Of a stretch of DNA of 40,701 bases, positions 7,376 to 15,867 are shown one piece after another. This DNA comes from Acidimicrobiaceae bacterium (GTDB lineage Bacteria; Actinomycetota; Acidimicrobiia; Acidimicrobiales; Palsa-688): the NCBI GenBank assembly GCA_003166025.1, contig PMWT01000066.1, positions 92,637-133,337 of the forward strand. Direction: 5' to 3'. Under the pieces are notes generated by a model. The model was not told where the DNA came from. It saw only the letters and a program-made list of their open reading frames with translations, and did no database searches. Position 1 is the first letter of the stretch. Each line of letters begins with the position of its first letter. A program made the translations under genes and the position numbers.

Positions 7376-8430
7376 GCGCACCAGCGTCACTGGGCAACGC
7401 CGGACCAAGGAGCGCTCTCCTGCTCGCCTTACTGGTCGAGGCGACGGACAAGGCCAGCCAGGGGATCGTCGTGTGCGACGAGGACGGTACGGTCCTCCTG
7501 CGCAATGCTCCGGCCCGCGAGCTCGTAAACGCCCGGGACGGTGACCTACTGGCCGACAAAGCGATAGAGGCGGCCTTGGGCCGAGCGCTCACGGGCTCGT
7601 ACCACGAAGAGACGCTCGACCTCTACTCCCCCACTCGGCACACCTTGGAGATCAGGGCCTTTCCCCTGGGGGGAGAAGGCCAGCCCATGGGCGCGGTGGC
7701 GCTGGTCGAAGACGTTTCCGAACTGCGCCGGCTGGAGGCCGTACGGCGCGACTTCGTGGCCAATTTGAGCCATGAGCTGAAGACGCCCCTGGGGGCGTTG
7801 AGCCTTCTGGCAGAAACTCTCGACGGCGAGGAGGACCCAGACGTGGTCGCCCGGCTCACCGCTCGGGTCGGGGCCGAAGCCACGCGCTTCTCACGGATCG
7901 TCGACGACCTGCTCGACCTGTCGCGCATCGAAGCCGGGGGGACGGGGACGCTGGCACCTGTCGCTCTGTCCGCGGTCCTCGACGAAGCCGTGGACGGCTT
8001 CTACGACCAGGCCACGTCGAGAGGTATAACCCTTCAGGTCTCCCCGCTGAGCCGGGGGTTGTGGGTGACCGGCAACCGGCGCGACCTGGTGTCGGCGCTG
8101 GCCAACCTCGTCGACAACGCCATCAAGTACTCCGAACCGGGTGCGGCCGTGGCCGTGGGCGGCGAGAGGCGCGCCAACCGCGCCTGCCTGTGGGTGCGGG
8201 ACCAGGGCATCGGCATACCGCGACGCGACCAGGAGCGGATCTTCGAGCGCTTCTACCGGGTCGATCGAGCCCGCTCGCGTTCAACTGGTGGGACGGGGCT
8301 CGGCTTGGCTATCGTCCGGCACGTAGCCGCCTACCACGGCGGCGATGTCACCGTCGAGTCCGTCGAGGGTGAAGGCTCGGTTTTCACTTTGCGCATTCCC
8401 GCTACCGACCAGGAGCTTCCTCATGGCTGA
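7372..8430 (+). CDS. PAS-domain sensor histidine kinase, SenX3/PhoR-like, without membrane segments
   Basis: 352-residue sensor kinase. It has a PAS-like domain (about 20-115: GIVVCDEDGTVLLRN), then HisKA with phospho-acceptor H134 in NLSHELKTPLG, then HATPase_c with N249 in NLVDNAIKYS, the DQGIGIP box and GTGLGLAI. This is the SenX3/PhoR type that senses phosphate status in Actinobacteria. SenX3 normally has two N-terminal membrane helices; here the start at TTG 7372, overlapping the previous stop, leaves none, so a cytosolic input is implied. The stop overlaps the regulator start by 8 nt. Phosphate sensing is an inference from family and from ppk1 nearby. Confidence 0.93.
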   Translation: MSAPASLGNAGPRSALLLALLVEATDKASQGIVVCDEDGTVLLRNAPARELVNARDGDLLADKAIEAALGRALTGSYHEETLDLYSPTRHTLEIRAFPLGGEGQPMGAVALVEDVSELRRLEAVRRDFVANLSHELKTPLGALSLLAETLDGEEDPDVVARLTARVGAEATRFSRIVDDLLDLSRIEAGGTGTLAPVALSAVLDEAVDGFYDQATSRGITLQVSPLSRGLWVTGNRRDLVSALANLVDNAIKYSEPGAAVAVGGERRANRACLWVRDQGIGIPRRDQERIFERFYRVDRARSRSTGGTGLGLAIVRHVAAYHGGDVTVESVEGEGSVFTLRIPATDQELPHG

Positions 8431-9133
8431 GCAGGTGACTGTCCTTCTCGTGGAGGACGAGCCATCGTTCGTCGAAGCTCTGGTCGTCGGTCTGAAGCGC
8501 GAAGGCTTCCGAGTGGAGGTTGCCACCGACGGTGCCGAGGCCCTGGAGAAGTTCGCGGCCATCCGGCCCGACCTGGTGCTGCTCGACCTCATGCTGCCAA
8601 AGGTTTCGGGCGTTGACGTCTGCCGTACGATCAGGGCCGGCGGCTCGCGCACTCCGATCATCATGGTCACGGCCAAGACGAGCGAGATCGACACCGTCGT
8701 AGGCCTCGAAGTGGGTGCCGACGACTACGTGAGCAAGCCCTACCGCCTGCGCGAGCTCGTCGCCCGCATGCGAGCCGTGTTGCGACGGACCCCACCCTCC
8801 GATGAGGTCGTCGAGATGGGAGAAGTGCTCGAAGTCGGTGGCTTGCGCCTTGACCCCGAGCGTCATGAGGTCTACCTCCGGGAGCAGCTTGTCAGCCTTC
8901 CCCTCAAGGAATTCGAATTGCTCGAACTGCTGATGACCAACGCCGGCCGGGTCCTCACCCGGGAGGTGCTCATCGACCGGGTGTGGGGGCCTCACTATGT
9001 GGGCGACACCAAGACCCTCGACGTGCACGTAAAGCGCCTTCGGGCGCGTATCGAGGACGACCCTTCTCGCCCGCACCGGATCACGACGATCCGGGGCCTG
9101 GGCTACAAGCTCGAGATCGCCAAACCGGACTGA
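8423..9133 (+). CDS. OmpR/PhoB-family response regulator, RegX3-like
   Basis: 236 residues. The receiver domain (1-120) has the acidic pocket E11-D12-E13, phospho-acceptor D55 in LLDLMLP and K105 in YVSKPYR. The C-terminal winged helix (about 140-232) ends in the typical TLDVHVKRLRARIE and TIRGLGYKLE. ATG 8423 is chosen over an upstream in-frame start because the receiver begins there and the start overlaps the kinase stop (ATGGCTGA). It is the partner of the preceding kinase. The gene ends 6 nt before the 3' end of the convergent disordered-protein gene. Confidence 0.95.
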   Translation: MAEQVTVLLVEDEPSFVEALVVGLKREGFRVEVATDGAEALEKFAAIRPDLVLLDLMLPKVSGVDVCRTIRAGGSRTPIIMVTAKTSEIDTVVGLEVGADDYVSKPYRLRELVARMRAVLRRTPPSDEVVEMGEVLEVGGLRLDPERHEVYLREQLVSLPLKEFELLELLMTNAGRVLTREVLIDRVWGPHYVGDTKTLDVHVKRLRARIEDDPSRPHRITTIRGLGYKLEIAKPD

Positions 9134-9139
9134 CCGGGC

Positions 9140-9676
9140 TCAGCGCAGCCGGAAGCGGAAGCGGGCCTTGGGCCGGTCCGGCAAGATGTCGTTGCTGTAC
9201 AGGTCGGTCGGGCGGCCTGTGCCTGGGCCCCGGCCCGTCCCTCGGTCGCCGCCGGCAGTACCGCCACCTTTCGGGTCACGGTCCTTTGGTCTCGCCGCAG
9301 CGCTGCCGGGCCCGGCATGGTCCGCTCTCCCCGCTGAGCGGGGGCTGGCCGGCTTTGGCGTGGCCGAGCCCACCGGCGACTGCGGCCTCGCCGAGCCCAC
9401 GGCCGACTGGGGACCGGCGGGAGCGGTGCCGGGCGCTAGCCCGGTGGCCCGCGGGCCGGCCTGGGCCCTGGGCTCGGCCCCACCCTGCGGCCCCCCGGTC
9501 GGTTTGGCCGCCACGTGCCCGTTGTGCACCGGCACGGGCGGGGCGCTCGACCGGCCGGCCAAAGACGCGAGTATGTTCTCGGCCTGAGCCTGGGGCAGAC
9601 GGGCGCGAAGCGGGCCTTCCGGCGATGAACTGCCTACCGCGGTTGAAGCTTGGGGCCCGGACGGATTTTCTGCCAT
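9140..9676 (-). CDS. Hypothetical Ala/Gly/Pro-rich disordered protein
   Basis: 178-residue ORF, not recognised. It opens with a polar stretch and one probable amphipathic helix (LPQAQAENILASLAGR, about 28-43). A long low-complexity Pro/Ala/Gly/Ser region follows with a loose internal repeat (PQSAVGSAR / PQSPVGSAT). It ends in a basic-aromatic tail, DRPKARFRFRLR. A GAGG ribosome site lies 8 nt before the ATG, and codon third positions are G/C-rich on this strand. A competing ORF on the plus strand (9168-9587) is of similar composition, so strand choice rests on the ribosome site and the structured ends. It may be a membrane- or nucleic-acid-contacting tail protein, but there is no direct support. 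Confidence 0.5.
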   Translation of the reverse strand: MAENPSGPQASTAVGSSSPEGPLRARLPQAQAENILASLAGRSSAPPVPVHNGHVAAKPTGGPQGGAEPRAQAGPRATGLAPGTAPAGPQSAVGSARPQSPVGSATPKPASPRSAGRADHAGPGSAAARPKDRDPKGGGTAGGDRGTGRGPGTGRPTDLYSNDILPDRPKARFRFRLR

Positions 9677-9884
9677 ATACGGAGCCTCGGCTGCTCTAGG
9701 GCATCACTTGAGACAGGACGACGCCCGCCTACGGCGCGGGGGCGATGGGTTTGTAATTCGAGCGGGGGAGACCATTTTCCCCGGGCCTGCCACGGCCTTG
9801 GACGACCCGCTCCTTGGGCTCTGTAGTGAAGGCAGCGGCCCCGGTCCGGGAGCCCGGTCGGGGCCCCACCGCAGTACTCTCACT

Positions 9885-9890
9885 AGGGTG
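9885..9890 (+). promoter_or_regulatory. Leaderless-type -10 box (TAGGGT) of MFS gene
   Basis: TAGGGT ends 6 nt before the in-frame GTG at 9897. The upstream open frame (9708-9887) contains no recognisable protein sequence. Confidence 0.4.
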
Positions 9891-9896
9891 CGAGCC

Positions 9897-11387
9897 GTGC
9901 GGCGCCAGGGCCGTGGAAGGTGGCTCGCGGCGAAGCGAACGCTGGTCAGTCGGGTCTTACCCGTTGCAACACGGTGGGCCCGGTACCCCTACTACCTTTG
10001 TCCCCCGGTCGAGCGGGCTACGGCCCCGGTCCTGGGCCCCGGCCTAATCGTCCCGCGGGGCACGCCACGGGCCGTCCTCAAAGGGGACAAGCCTGCAGAG
10101 AGAGCGCCCTTCCTGCGCCTCGCCGTGGTCCATGGGCTCTCCTCGGCCGGCGATGCTGTCGTGGCCATCGCCCTCGCGGGCTCTATCTTCTTCGACGTCT
10201 CGGTGCGAGCTGCACAGTCCCGGGTGGCCTTGTCACTGGCACTGACCGTTGCGCCTTTTGCCATCGTCGGCCCTCTGCTCGGGCCCTTGGTGGAGCGCGC
10301 CCGAGGTGGCAAGAGGGCCATGGTCATCTTCTCGGCCGTCGGACGCGCCATCTGCTGTTTGTTCATGGCTTTCTGGGCCCACTCCCTGCTCCTGTTCCCG
10401 GTCGCCTTCTTCACCCTCGTCTTTTCGAAGCTCTACCTGGTGACCAGGGCGGCGTTGGTACCCGGTGCGGTCGACCGGCCCGAACAGCTGGTGCTGGCCA
10501 ACTCCAAGCTGTCCGTGGGCGGCTCGGCCGCCGGCATGGTGGCCGGCGGAGCGGGCGCGGCCTTGCTGGCCTTGTTCGACTCTGCCTGGGTCCTGCGCAT
10601 CGACATCGTTGTATACCTGGCCTGTGCGTGGGGCGCGACAAAGCTGCGCGACTTGACCAGGGCGGCGGCGGCAGTCCCTTCCGCCCCACTGGGACGGGCG
10701 GCCGGACCGACGGTGGTTACAATACCGGCGCCCCGGGCCGAGCCCCAACCCGTGGGACTACCGCCCGGCGGTCTCCAGCTCGCCGCCGTAGCCACAGCCG
10801 GCCTGCGGGCAGTCACGGGCTTCGTGACGTTCCTGCTCGTCTTCACGTTCCGACGAGACGAGGCCGCCCTCGTCTGGTACGGGTTGGCATTGGGGGCAAG
10901 CCAGGTCGGCAACGTGGCCGGCGCCCTGTTGGCCCCCAAGCTCCGCCGCTACGCCGCCGAGGAATGGATGTTGACGTCGTCCTCGGTCGTCGTGGGCGTC
11001 GTAGGCGTCAGTGCCGGCCTGATCAGTTGGGGCCGGCACTGGGCGGTGGCCGTTCTCATCGCTGCCGGCATCGGCCTGGCGGCCGGCTCGGGCAAGTTGG
11101 CCTTCGACTCGATGGTGCAACGTGACGTGCCTCCGCTCGCCAGAGGCCGCGCGTTCGCCCGCTTCGAAAGCGGCTTCCAGCTGTCCTGGGCCATGGGCGG
11201 CTTGCTGGCCGTCCTGGTGCCCATGGCTCTTTCCACCGGGTTCGTGACCATTGGCGGGATCGGCTTGCTCGGCGCTCTCGCTTTTGCGCGGGGCTCCGTG
11301 AGCGCCCGTCGAGGCACCCTGCCCGCGTGGTGGCCAGGTTCTGCGCCGAGGCCCCCTACGACCCAGCCCGCAGAAAAGCGAGGCTAA
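9897..11387 (+). CDS. Major facilitator superfamily transporter
   Basis: About 496 residues from GTG 9897. Around ten to twelve hydrophobic helices start after a basic Arg-rich N-terminus; the first clear membrane region is LAVVHGLSSAGDAVVAIALAG. The cytoplasmic loop LVERARGGKRA after helix 2 resembles the MFS motif A, and the layout matches the MFS_1/MFS_3 drug-efflux-like permeases of Actinobacteria. A long loop in the middle (about 265-300) is rich in Ala/Pro. The substrate cannot be told. The frame is open from 9708, but GTG 9897 is favoured by a TAGGGT box just upstream. It is convergent with the zincin-family gene, 3 nt apart. Confidence 0.85.
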   Translation: MRRQGRGRWLAAKRTLVSRVLPVATRWARYPYYLCPPVERATAPVLGPGLIVPRGTPRAVLKGDKPAERAPFLRLAVVHGLSSAGDAVVAIALAGSIFFDVSVRAAQSRVALSLALTVAPFAIVGPLLGPLVERARGGKRAMVIFSAVGRAICCLFMAFWAHSLLLFPVAFFTLVFSKLYLVTRAALVPGAVDRPEQLVLANSKLSVGGSAAGMVAGGAGAALLALFDSAWVLRIDIVVYLACAWGATKLRDLTRAAAAVPSAPLGRAAGPTVVTIPAPRAEPQPVGLPPGGLQLAAVATAGLRAVTGFVTFLLVFTFRRDEAALVWYGLALGASQVGNVAGALLAPKLRRYAAEEWMLTSSSVVVGVVGVSAGLISWGRHWAVAVLIAAGIGLAAGSGKLAFDSMVQRDVPPLARGRAFARFESGFQLSWAMGGLLAVLVPMALSTGFVTIGGIGLLGALAFARGSVSARRGTLPAWWPGSAPRPPTTQPAEKRG

Positions 11388-11390
11388 CCG

Positions 11391-12569
11391 TTAGAGCTGA
11401 TCGGGAAGCTCGGTGCGAGCCAACCAAAGGCCCGGGGCGTCCACCTCGGCCGGCGTCGGCAAACCCGAAGGGCTCTCCCAGAGCCGGGCCAGGCCCTCTT
11501 CGCCCGCTCGCTCGAGCACGCCTGTCACAAAGGCGTGCCCCCGGTCGATGGTCGCCTGGTCCAGTTCTATGCCGAGCAACTTGCCGAGCACCCGCTGCCC
11601 CGGGCCGTCCTCGAGGCGACGGCGGCGGAACGCCTCGCTCACCAGAGGGTAGGACCCCACTAGGCGCTTTCCCACCTTGTCTATGGCAAAGTCCGTATAA
11701 CCAGAAATGGCTGCCAGCAAGGCACGGAAAGGCACCAATAGCCGGCGCTGCTCGTCGCTCTGAATGTCGCCGATGAGGGTTTCGGGGTCGCCCAGAGACT
11801 GTTGCAGCGAAAGCAGGTCGTTCGGGTCGAGACTGCCCAACCGCTGCTCGATGGCGTCCATTTCGATGTGGAAAGCCCCCGCGTAGGCCAGCAGGTGGCT
11901 CTGAAAGGCTTCGTCCACAGACGGCCGGCTAAGGACTGTATGGACGACAACGTCCCGTAGGCATACATACATGCGAACGTCGTCGACAGGAAGGTCCCAA
12001 TCCTTGGCAAAACCGTCGACGACGTCTGGGACAGCCAGCAATTCGTCGGTTTTGGGCGCCGGGCCGAGCACGTCGTACTGGCCCAGCGCCCGGGAGGCCA
12101 GGTTCCCGACCATGGTGCCTGCCTGCGCCCCCAGGACGAGGGGACCGATAACCTGCGGCAGGTTCCCGAGCAACTGGTCCATGGCGTTGCCCTCAGCCGG
12201 CGGAGACGGAGACGACAGGCCGGGACCGAGCGCGGAGGCGAGCCGCAGGAGCACCGGCCTCCAGGACTCGAGGGTCGCTGAAGCCCATTCGGCCCGAGTC
12301 GCGCACCGCAAAGCAAGCCAGCCGCGCCGCGAAGTTGCCATACCCGTGGCTTCGGCCACGTGCATGTCCGCGACCCTCAGCAGCTCTTCGGTACGGATTC
12401 GCGCCAGGGGGTCCGGGTTGGGTTCGGAACTTCCTTCCGTGGCCGTCCAAACGGCCAGCTGACGGGCAACCTCCCAGTTGATAGGGCCCTGGGCGGTGAG
12501 AAGGCGGGCCAGGTTCCGCAGGAGGTCCCCGAACGGGCCCCCGCCGGCAAACTGGGAGGGGTCGCTCAC
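11391..12569 (-). CDS. DUF2342/zincin_2-family protein lacking HExxH
   Basis: 392 residues, similar to actinobacterial proteins annotated as zinc-dependent metalloprotease, putative hydrolase or F420-biosynthesis-associated (DUF2342). Family features are the N-terminal helix with NWEVARQLA, the Gly-rich LGAQAGTMVGNLASRALGQYD around 146-166, and the LGSLDPNDLLSLQQSLGDPE segment. Where family metalloproteases carry HExxH, this protein has L204-R-D-V-V-V-H210, so the catalytic Glu and the paired His ligands are missing. It is therefore probably not a protease. The start is GTG 12569, with TGAGGG about 7 nt upstream. The gene is divergent from the SDR gene. The true role is unknown. Confidence 0.75.
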   Translation of the reverse strand: MSDPSQFAGGGPFGDLLRNLARLLTAQGPINWEVARQLAVWTATEGSSEPNPDPLARIRTEELLRVADMHVAEATGMATSRRGWLALRCATRAEWASATLESWRPVLLRLASALGPGLSSPSPPAEGNAMDQLLGNLPQVIGPLVLGAQAGTMVGNLASRALGQYDVLGPAPKTDELLAVPDVVDGFAKDWDLPVDDVRMYVCLRDVVVHTVLSRPSVDEAFQSHLLAYAGAFHIEMDAIEQRLGSLDPNDLLSLQQSLGDPETLIGDIQSDEQRRLLVPFRALLAAISGYTDFAIDKVGKRLVGSYPLVSEAFRRRRLEDGPGQRVLGKLLGIELDQATIDRGHAFVTGVLERAGEEGLARLWESPSGLPTPAEVDAPGLWLARTELPDQL

Positions 12570-12873
12570 TCGGGGCCCTCAACGGGGACGGCGCCAGCCC
12601 GGGGCCCCATAGGGCCACAACGGTCCACCGTCTCAACGCGGGCAGTGCCGAAGGCCACGCCTGAAGACTACCGGTCGGGGCGGGCGCTAGTCTGTTGGGT
12701 CACCGGGCCGACCTTGCCAGGCGCTCGGCCCGAGGCTGCTGACCGTGGCCAAGAGATCCGTAGGAAGGACATCCCCCTCATATGTCGGACGGTGGGACCG
12801 GGGTCGGTTATCGGGGAGCGTCATGCCACGCTGGCGCTAAAACAGCCGGCCCTCGTCCGGTGGCCGATCGGTC
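12570..12873. other. Divergent intergenic region, no gene seen
   Basis: About 300 bp separate the divergently read zincin-family and SDR genes and must hold both promoters. I found no ORF with family support, no RNA gene, and no clear -35/-10 pair. The SDR ATG has no obvious Shine-Dalgarno. Confidence 0.5.
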
Positions 12874-13899
12874 ATGACAACGGTGTTGGTAACAGGTGCG
12901 GCAGGCAACCTGGGGCGCCGGGTCACCGCTAACTTGGCGGCCAGAGACTCGGTCGAATGGGTCCTGGCCGTTGACCGGGTACCCATACCGGCTAGTGCGC
13001 CCAAGGTAGAGCCCCACACCATCGACCTGACGGCCCCGACGGCGGCCGACGAGCTGGCTGCGGTGGCCAAGCAAGCGACGGCCGTCTTGCACCTGGCCTG
13101 GGAACCCGAGGGCAGGAACAACCTTAAGGCGCTGCGCCACGTGCTCGATGCCGCAGAGGCGATCGAGCCCAGCCAGTTGGTCCATCTCTCCAGCGCGACC
13201 GTCTATGGCGCCTGGCCAGACAACCCGGTGCCCCTGACAGAGGAAATGGGGGCCAGGCCCAACCCCGAGTTTGCTTACGCGACCGAAAAGAGGGCGGCCG
13301 AGGTGCTCGTCGAACGCTGGGCGGACGAGCACCCCGAGGTCGCGGTCGCCCTCCTCCGGCCGGCCTGCACCGTCGGCTCTTCCACTGAGCCCAGGTTGTA
13401 CCAGGCCTTGGCGGCCAGCAAGAAGCCTCAGCTGGGATCAGAGGGCCGCGTCGTCCAGTACGTGCATATAGACGACCTGGCCGAGGCTGTCGCTCACACT
13501 TACCGGCACTGTCTTTCAGGCACGTACAACGTTGCGCCGGACAGCGGTGTCCAGGAAGAGATCGCCGGCGCTCTGGCCGGGGGCTCGGCCATGCTCCCCC
13601 TTCCCGCGACGTGGCGGTCGGCATTGTCGGATTGGCGCTGGCGCCTTTGGCGTAGCGGATCACCTCCCGGCGCCCGTGCCTACGCCGAGCACTCCTGGGT
13701 CATCGCCGGCGACAAGCTGCGCATGACCGGCTGGGAGCCCGAGTACAACTCCGAACAAGCATTGGTGGTGAGCGATAAGCGCGCTCACTGGGACGAGCTG
13801 CCGACCGGGTTGCGGGTATCCCTGACGCTTGGGGCTGGCGCGGCGGCCATGCTCGCCGCAGGAGCGGGCAGCGCCGCCTGGTGGCGCCACCGGCACTGA
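12874..13899 (+). CDS. NAD(P)-dependent epimerase/dehydratase (extended SDR)
   Basis: 341 residues. The Rossmann fold opens at once with VLVTGAAGNLGRRV (TGxxGxxG). A mid-domain LVHLSSATVYGAW provides the catalytic Ser region, and the YATEKRAAE segment supplies the YxxxK pair. It acts on an NDP-sugar or similar carbonyl substrate, but substrate residues are not diagnostic. The last 40 residues are unusual: a hydrophobic Ala/Gly stretch (LGAGAAAMLAAGAGSAAWW) ends in basic residues, suggesting membrane attachment. The ATG starts directly at the first beta strand. It is convergent with the PDZ protein gene, with a CGCCCGG/CCGGGCG hairpin (13912-13927) between them. Confidence 0.88.
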   Translation: MTTVLVTGAAGNLGRRVTANLAARDSVEWVLAVDRVPIPASAPKVEPHTIDLTAPTAADELAAVAKQATAVLHLAWEPEGRNNLKALRHVLDAAEAIEPSQLVHLSSATVYGAWPDNPVPLTEEMGARPNPEFAYATEKRAAEVLVERWADEHPEVAVALLRPACTVGSSTEPRLYQALAASKKPQLGSEGRVVQYVHIDDLAEAVAHTYRHCLSGTYNVAPDSGVQEEIAGALAGGSAMLPLPATWRSALSDWRWRLWRSGSPPGARAYAEHSWVIAGDKLRMTGWEPEYNSEQALVVSDKRAHWDELPTGLRVSLTLGAGAAAMLAAGAGSAAWWRHRH

Positions 13900-13942
13900 A
13901 GGCCGGTGGGGCGCCCGGTGCCGGGCGAACTATGCCCGCTGC

Positions 13943-15244
13943 TCAGCTAGGGCTGGCAGAGGCGGGTTGGTCACCCAGGGTGATATCTGATTCTCGGAGC
14001 TTGCCGTTGGCGAGCCAGTCCACACTTACGACCTGTCCCGGCTTGGCGTCGGCCATCCACGAGATGAGCTCGCCGACCGAGGAGGTGCCTTTGCCGCCCA
14101 TCGAGACGATGATGTCGCTGTCGGCTATCCCGGCCTTCGCCGCCGGGCTGCCCGAGGCGACGGTGTCGACTTGCACGACGCCTGAAGTGGTCACGTGCGG
14201 TAGCCCCGCCCCCGAAATGTCGTTGGCTTGCAGCACCCCGAACCAGGGGTGCGGCTCCGCCTTGCCGTACTTGATCATGTAAGTTACGTCGGCCATGGCC
14301 GTGTCTATCGGTGTTACGTAAGTCAGCCCGGTCCGGACCAGGGGCCCGGTGACAGGGTTGGTGATCCCGATGACGTCCCCGGCCGCGTCGACGAGCGCTC
14401 CCCCATATGCGGAGGTATCCACCGAAATATCGGCCACCAGCATCGAAAACATGGCGTCGGCGGCGCCGTTCACGGGTTGAAGGTAGCTAGAGGTGTCGAT
14501 CATGTAGCCCTCGGCGAAGTACGAGCCATTGGACGACCCGGCCATAAAGGGCGACCCCACCGAGTACACCTCTTCGCCGGTCTCGGTATTGGCGACACTG
14601 CCGAGGTCCACTGTGCTCTGGCTGCTGAGCGGTAGGAAAACGACCCGTACTACGGCGATGCCTGCCGAGGGGTCGGTGCCGACCAGGTAGCCCGCCTTTT
14701 GCTGACCGGAGTTGGAGACGACCTGGACCTGGCTATTTGGCCCCGCCTCTTGGAACAAGGCGCTGTCGGTCAGCACATAACAGTACTGGTCGGTGGTGCT
14801 GACGATTATCCCGGACCCGGTTTCCACTCCCTGAGCGCCGTTCACGCTCAAGCCGACCACGGACGGCTCCACCTGGGGCAGCACCGCCGTCGCACTGGAG
14901 GCGCTGCCTGTCGCTGTCGGTGTCACCGCCACCGTCGCCGTCGGCCTCTCGGTCAACACGGTGGGCTGGGTACCGACGGCGCCAGTAGCTAACAGGACCA
15001 CGGTACAGACAAGGGCACCCACGACACCGGCGACGAGCCCGAGGAACCATATCCGCAGCTCGACCCGCCTAACCCAGACGCGGAGGGTGCCGGCCGTCTC
15101 GGCCGGGGGGCTAGAGGCAGGGTTGACCCGGACTTCGGATGGATGCCTCCACAAGCGGTCGTCGGGCGGCAGCCAGGGGCGACCGGGCCGGTCGTCATCC
15201 GGCTCCTCGCCCGGCGCCGGAGACTGCTCTTCGTCTGGATCCAT
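13943..15244 (-). CDS. HtrA-like trypsin/PDZ membrane protein with degenerate catalytic triad
   Basis: 433 residues. The acidic cytoplasmic N-terminus contains DDRLWRHPSEV (29-38), a motif common before the membrane helix of actinobacterial HtrA proteins. A membrane helix is at about 64-87, a trypsin-like domain at 125-320, and a PDZ domain at about 330-425. The three catalytic positions are all replaced: the LTNNHVV block reads LTDSALF (158-164), the DPxTDLAV block reads DPSAGIAV (191-198), and GNSGGPLV reads SAYGGALV (278-285), so His, Asp and Ser are gone. It probably works as a scaffold or substrate-binding pseudoprotease outside the membrane. ATG 15244 is chosen; the frame runs further upstream but is antisense to moaE there. 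Confidence 0.85.
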   Translation of the reverse strand: MDPDEEQSPAPGEEPDDDRPGRPWLPPDDRLWRHPSEVRVNPASSPPAETAGTLRVWVRRVELRIWFLGLVAGVVGALVCTVVLLATGAVGTQPTVLTERPTATVAVTPTATGSASSATAVLPQVEPSVVGLSVNGAQGVETGSGIIVSTTDQYCYVLTDSALFQEAGPNSQVQVVSNSGQQKAGYLVGTDPSAGIAVVRVVFLPLSSQSTVDLGSVANTETGEEVYSVGSPFMAGSSNGSYFAEGYMIDTSSYLQPVNGAADAMFSMLVADISVDTSAYGGALVDAAGDVIGITNPVTGPLVRTGLTYVTPIDTAMADVTYMIKYGKAEPHPWFGVLQANDISGAGLPHVTTSGVVQVDTVASGSPAAKAGIADSDIIVSMGGKGTSSVGELISWMADAKPGQVVSVDWLANGKLRESDITLGDQPASASPS

Positions 15245-15348
15245 CCTGAAGACCGAGGTTACCGGTGTACCCGACGGCGTTGAAGTCGCCCTCCCGCCCG
15301 CCCCGGAAGGCTCTGACCAGCCTTTAGACTTGAGAGAGCCTCGAGACC

Positions 15349-15354
15349 TAGGAT
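15349..15354 (+). promoter_or_regulatory. Leaderless-type -10 box (TAGGAT) of moaE
   Basis: TAGGAT ends 6 nt before GTG 15361. It supports this GTG as both transcription and translation start. Confidence 0.45.
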
Positions 15355-15360
15355 GAGGCG

Positions 15361-15867
15361 GTGCTGTTGGCTCCCGAAGGGGACGACTGGTTAGCGCTCT
15401 CCAGGGAGCCCCTCGCTGTAGAGCAGCTCGCGGCTTGGGTGGTGCTTCCGAGCTGTGGGGCCGGAGTGGTTTTTTTCGGGACGGTGCGCGACCACTCCGA
15501 AGGCAGGCCGAACGTCGCATCGCTCGAGTACGAAGCCTACGACGAGCTGGCGCTCGAAAAGGTACGCGCGGCCGCCGTCGAGCTGCGCCGGCGGTGGCCA
15601 GGCACGGGGAGAGTCGCCCTGGTGCACCGGACCGGCCCGCTCCTGCCGACCGAGGTATCGGTTGTCGTCGCCGTCTCCGCCCCACATCGTGGCGAAGCTT
15701 TCGACGCGGCTCGTTTCGGAATAGATACGATAAAGACGACCGTCCCCATTTGGAAACGCGAGACATGGGAGGGCGGCAGTTCATGGGGTCTTGACGCGCA
15801 CCCAATTGAAACTGCCGCAGTGCCAGGTTTCAGCGGGACCGACCATGCGAGCCAAATAGGAAGTTGA
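15361..15867 (+). CDS. moaE: Molybdopterin synthase catalytic subunit MoaE
   Basis: MoaE takes sulfur from thiocarboxylated MoaD to turn precursor Z (cPMP) into molybdopterin. At 168 residues the fold's signatures are in order: VVFFGTVRDHSEG (37-48), VASLEYEAYDELA (52-64), the SAPHRGEAFDA block (106-116) and IDTIKTTVPIWKRE (121-134), which carries the catalytic lysines (K125 and K132). Length is normal with a short extra tail. No moaA, moaC or mog is in the window; the only MoaD/ThiS-type protein lies 15 kb away next to threonine synthase. Its TGA stop overlaps the TTG start of the small membrane protein. Confidence 0.95.
   Translation: MLLAPEGDDWLALSREPLAVEQLAAWVVLPSCGAGVVFFGTVRDHSEGRPNVASLEYEAYDELALEKVRAAAVELRRRWPGTGRVALVHRTGPLLPTEVSVVVAVSAPHRGEAFDAARFGIDTIKTTVPIWKRETWEGGSSWGLDAHPIETAAVPGFSGTDHASQIGS

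Noticed and set aside
9708-9896. N-terminal extension of the MFS gene
   Set aside because: Not protein-like; a -10 box lies inside it just before GTG 9897.
15245-15805. N-terminal extension of the PDZ protein
   Set aside because: Antisense to moaE and Arg/Pro-rich; the conserved N-terminal motif follows ATG 15244.
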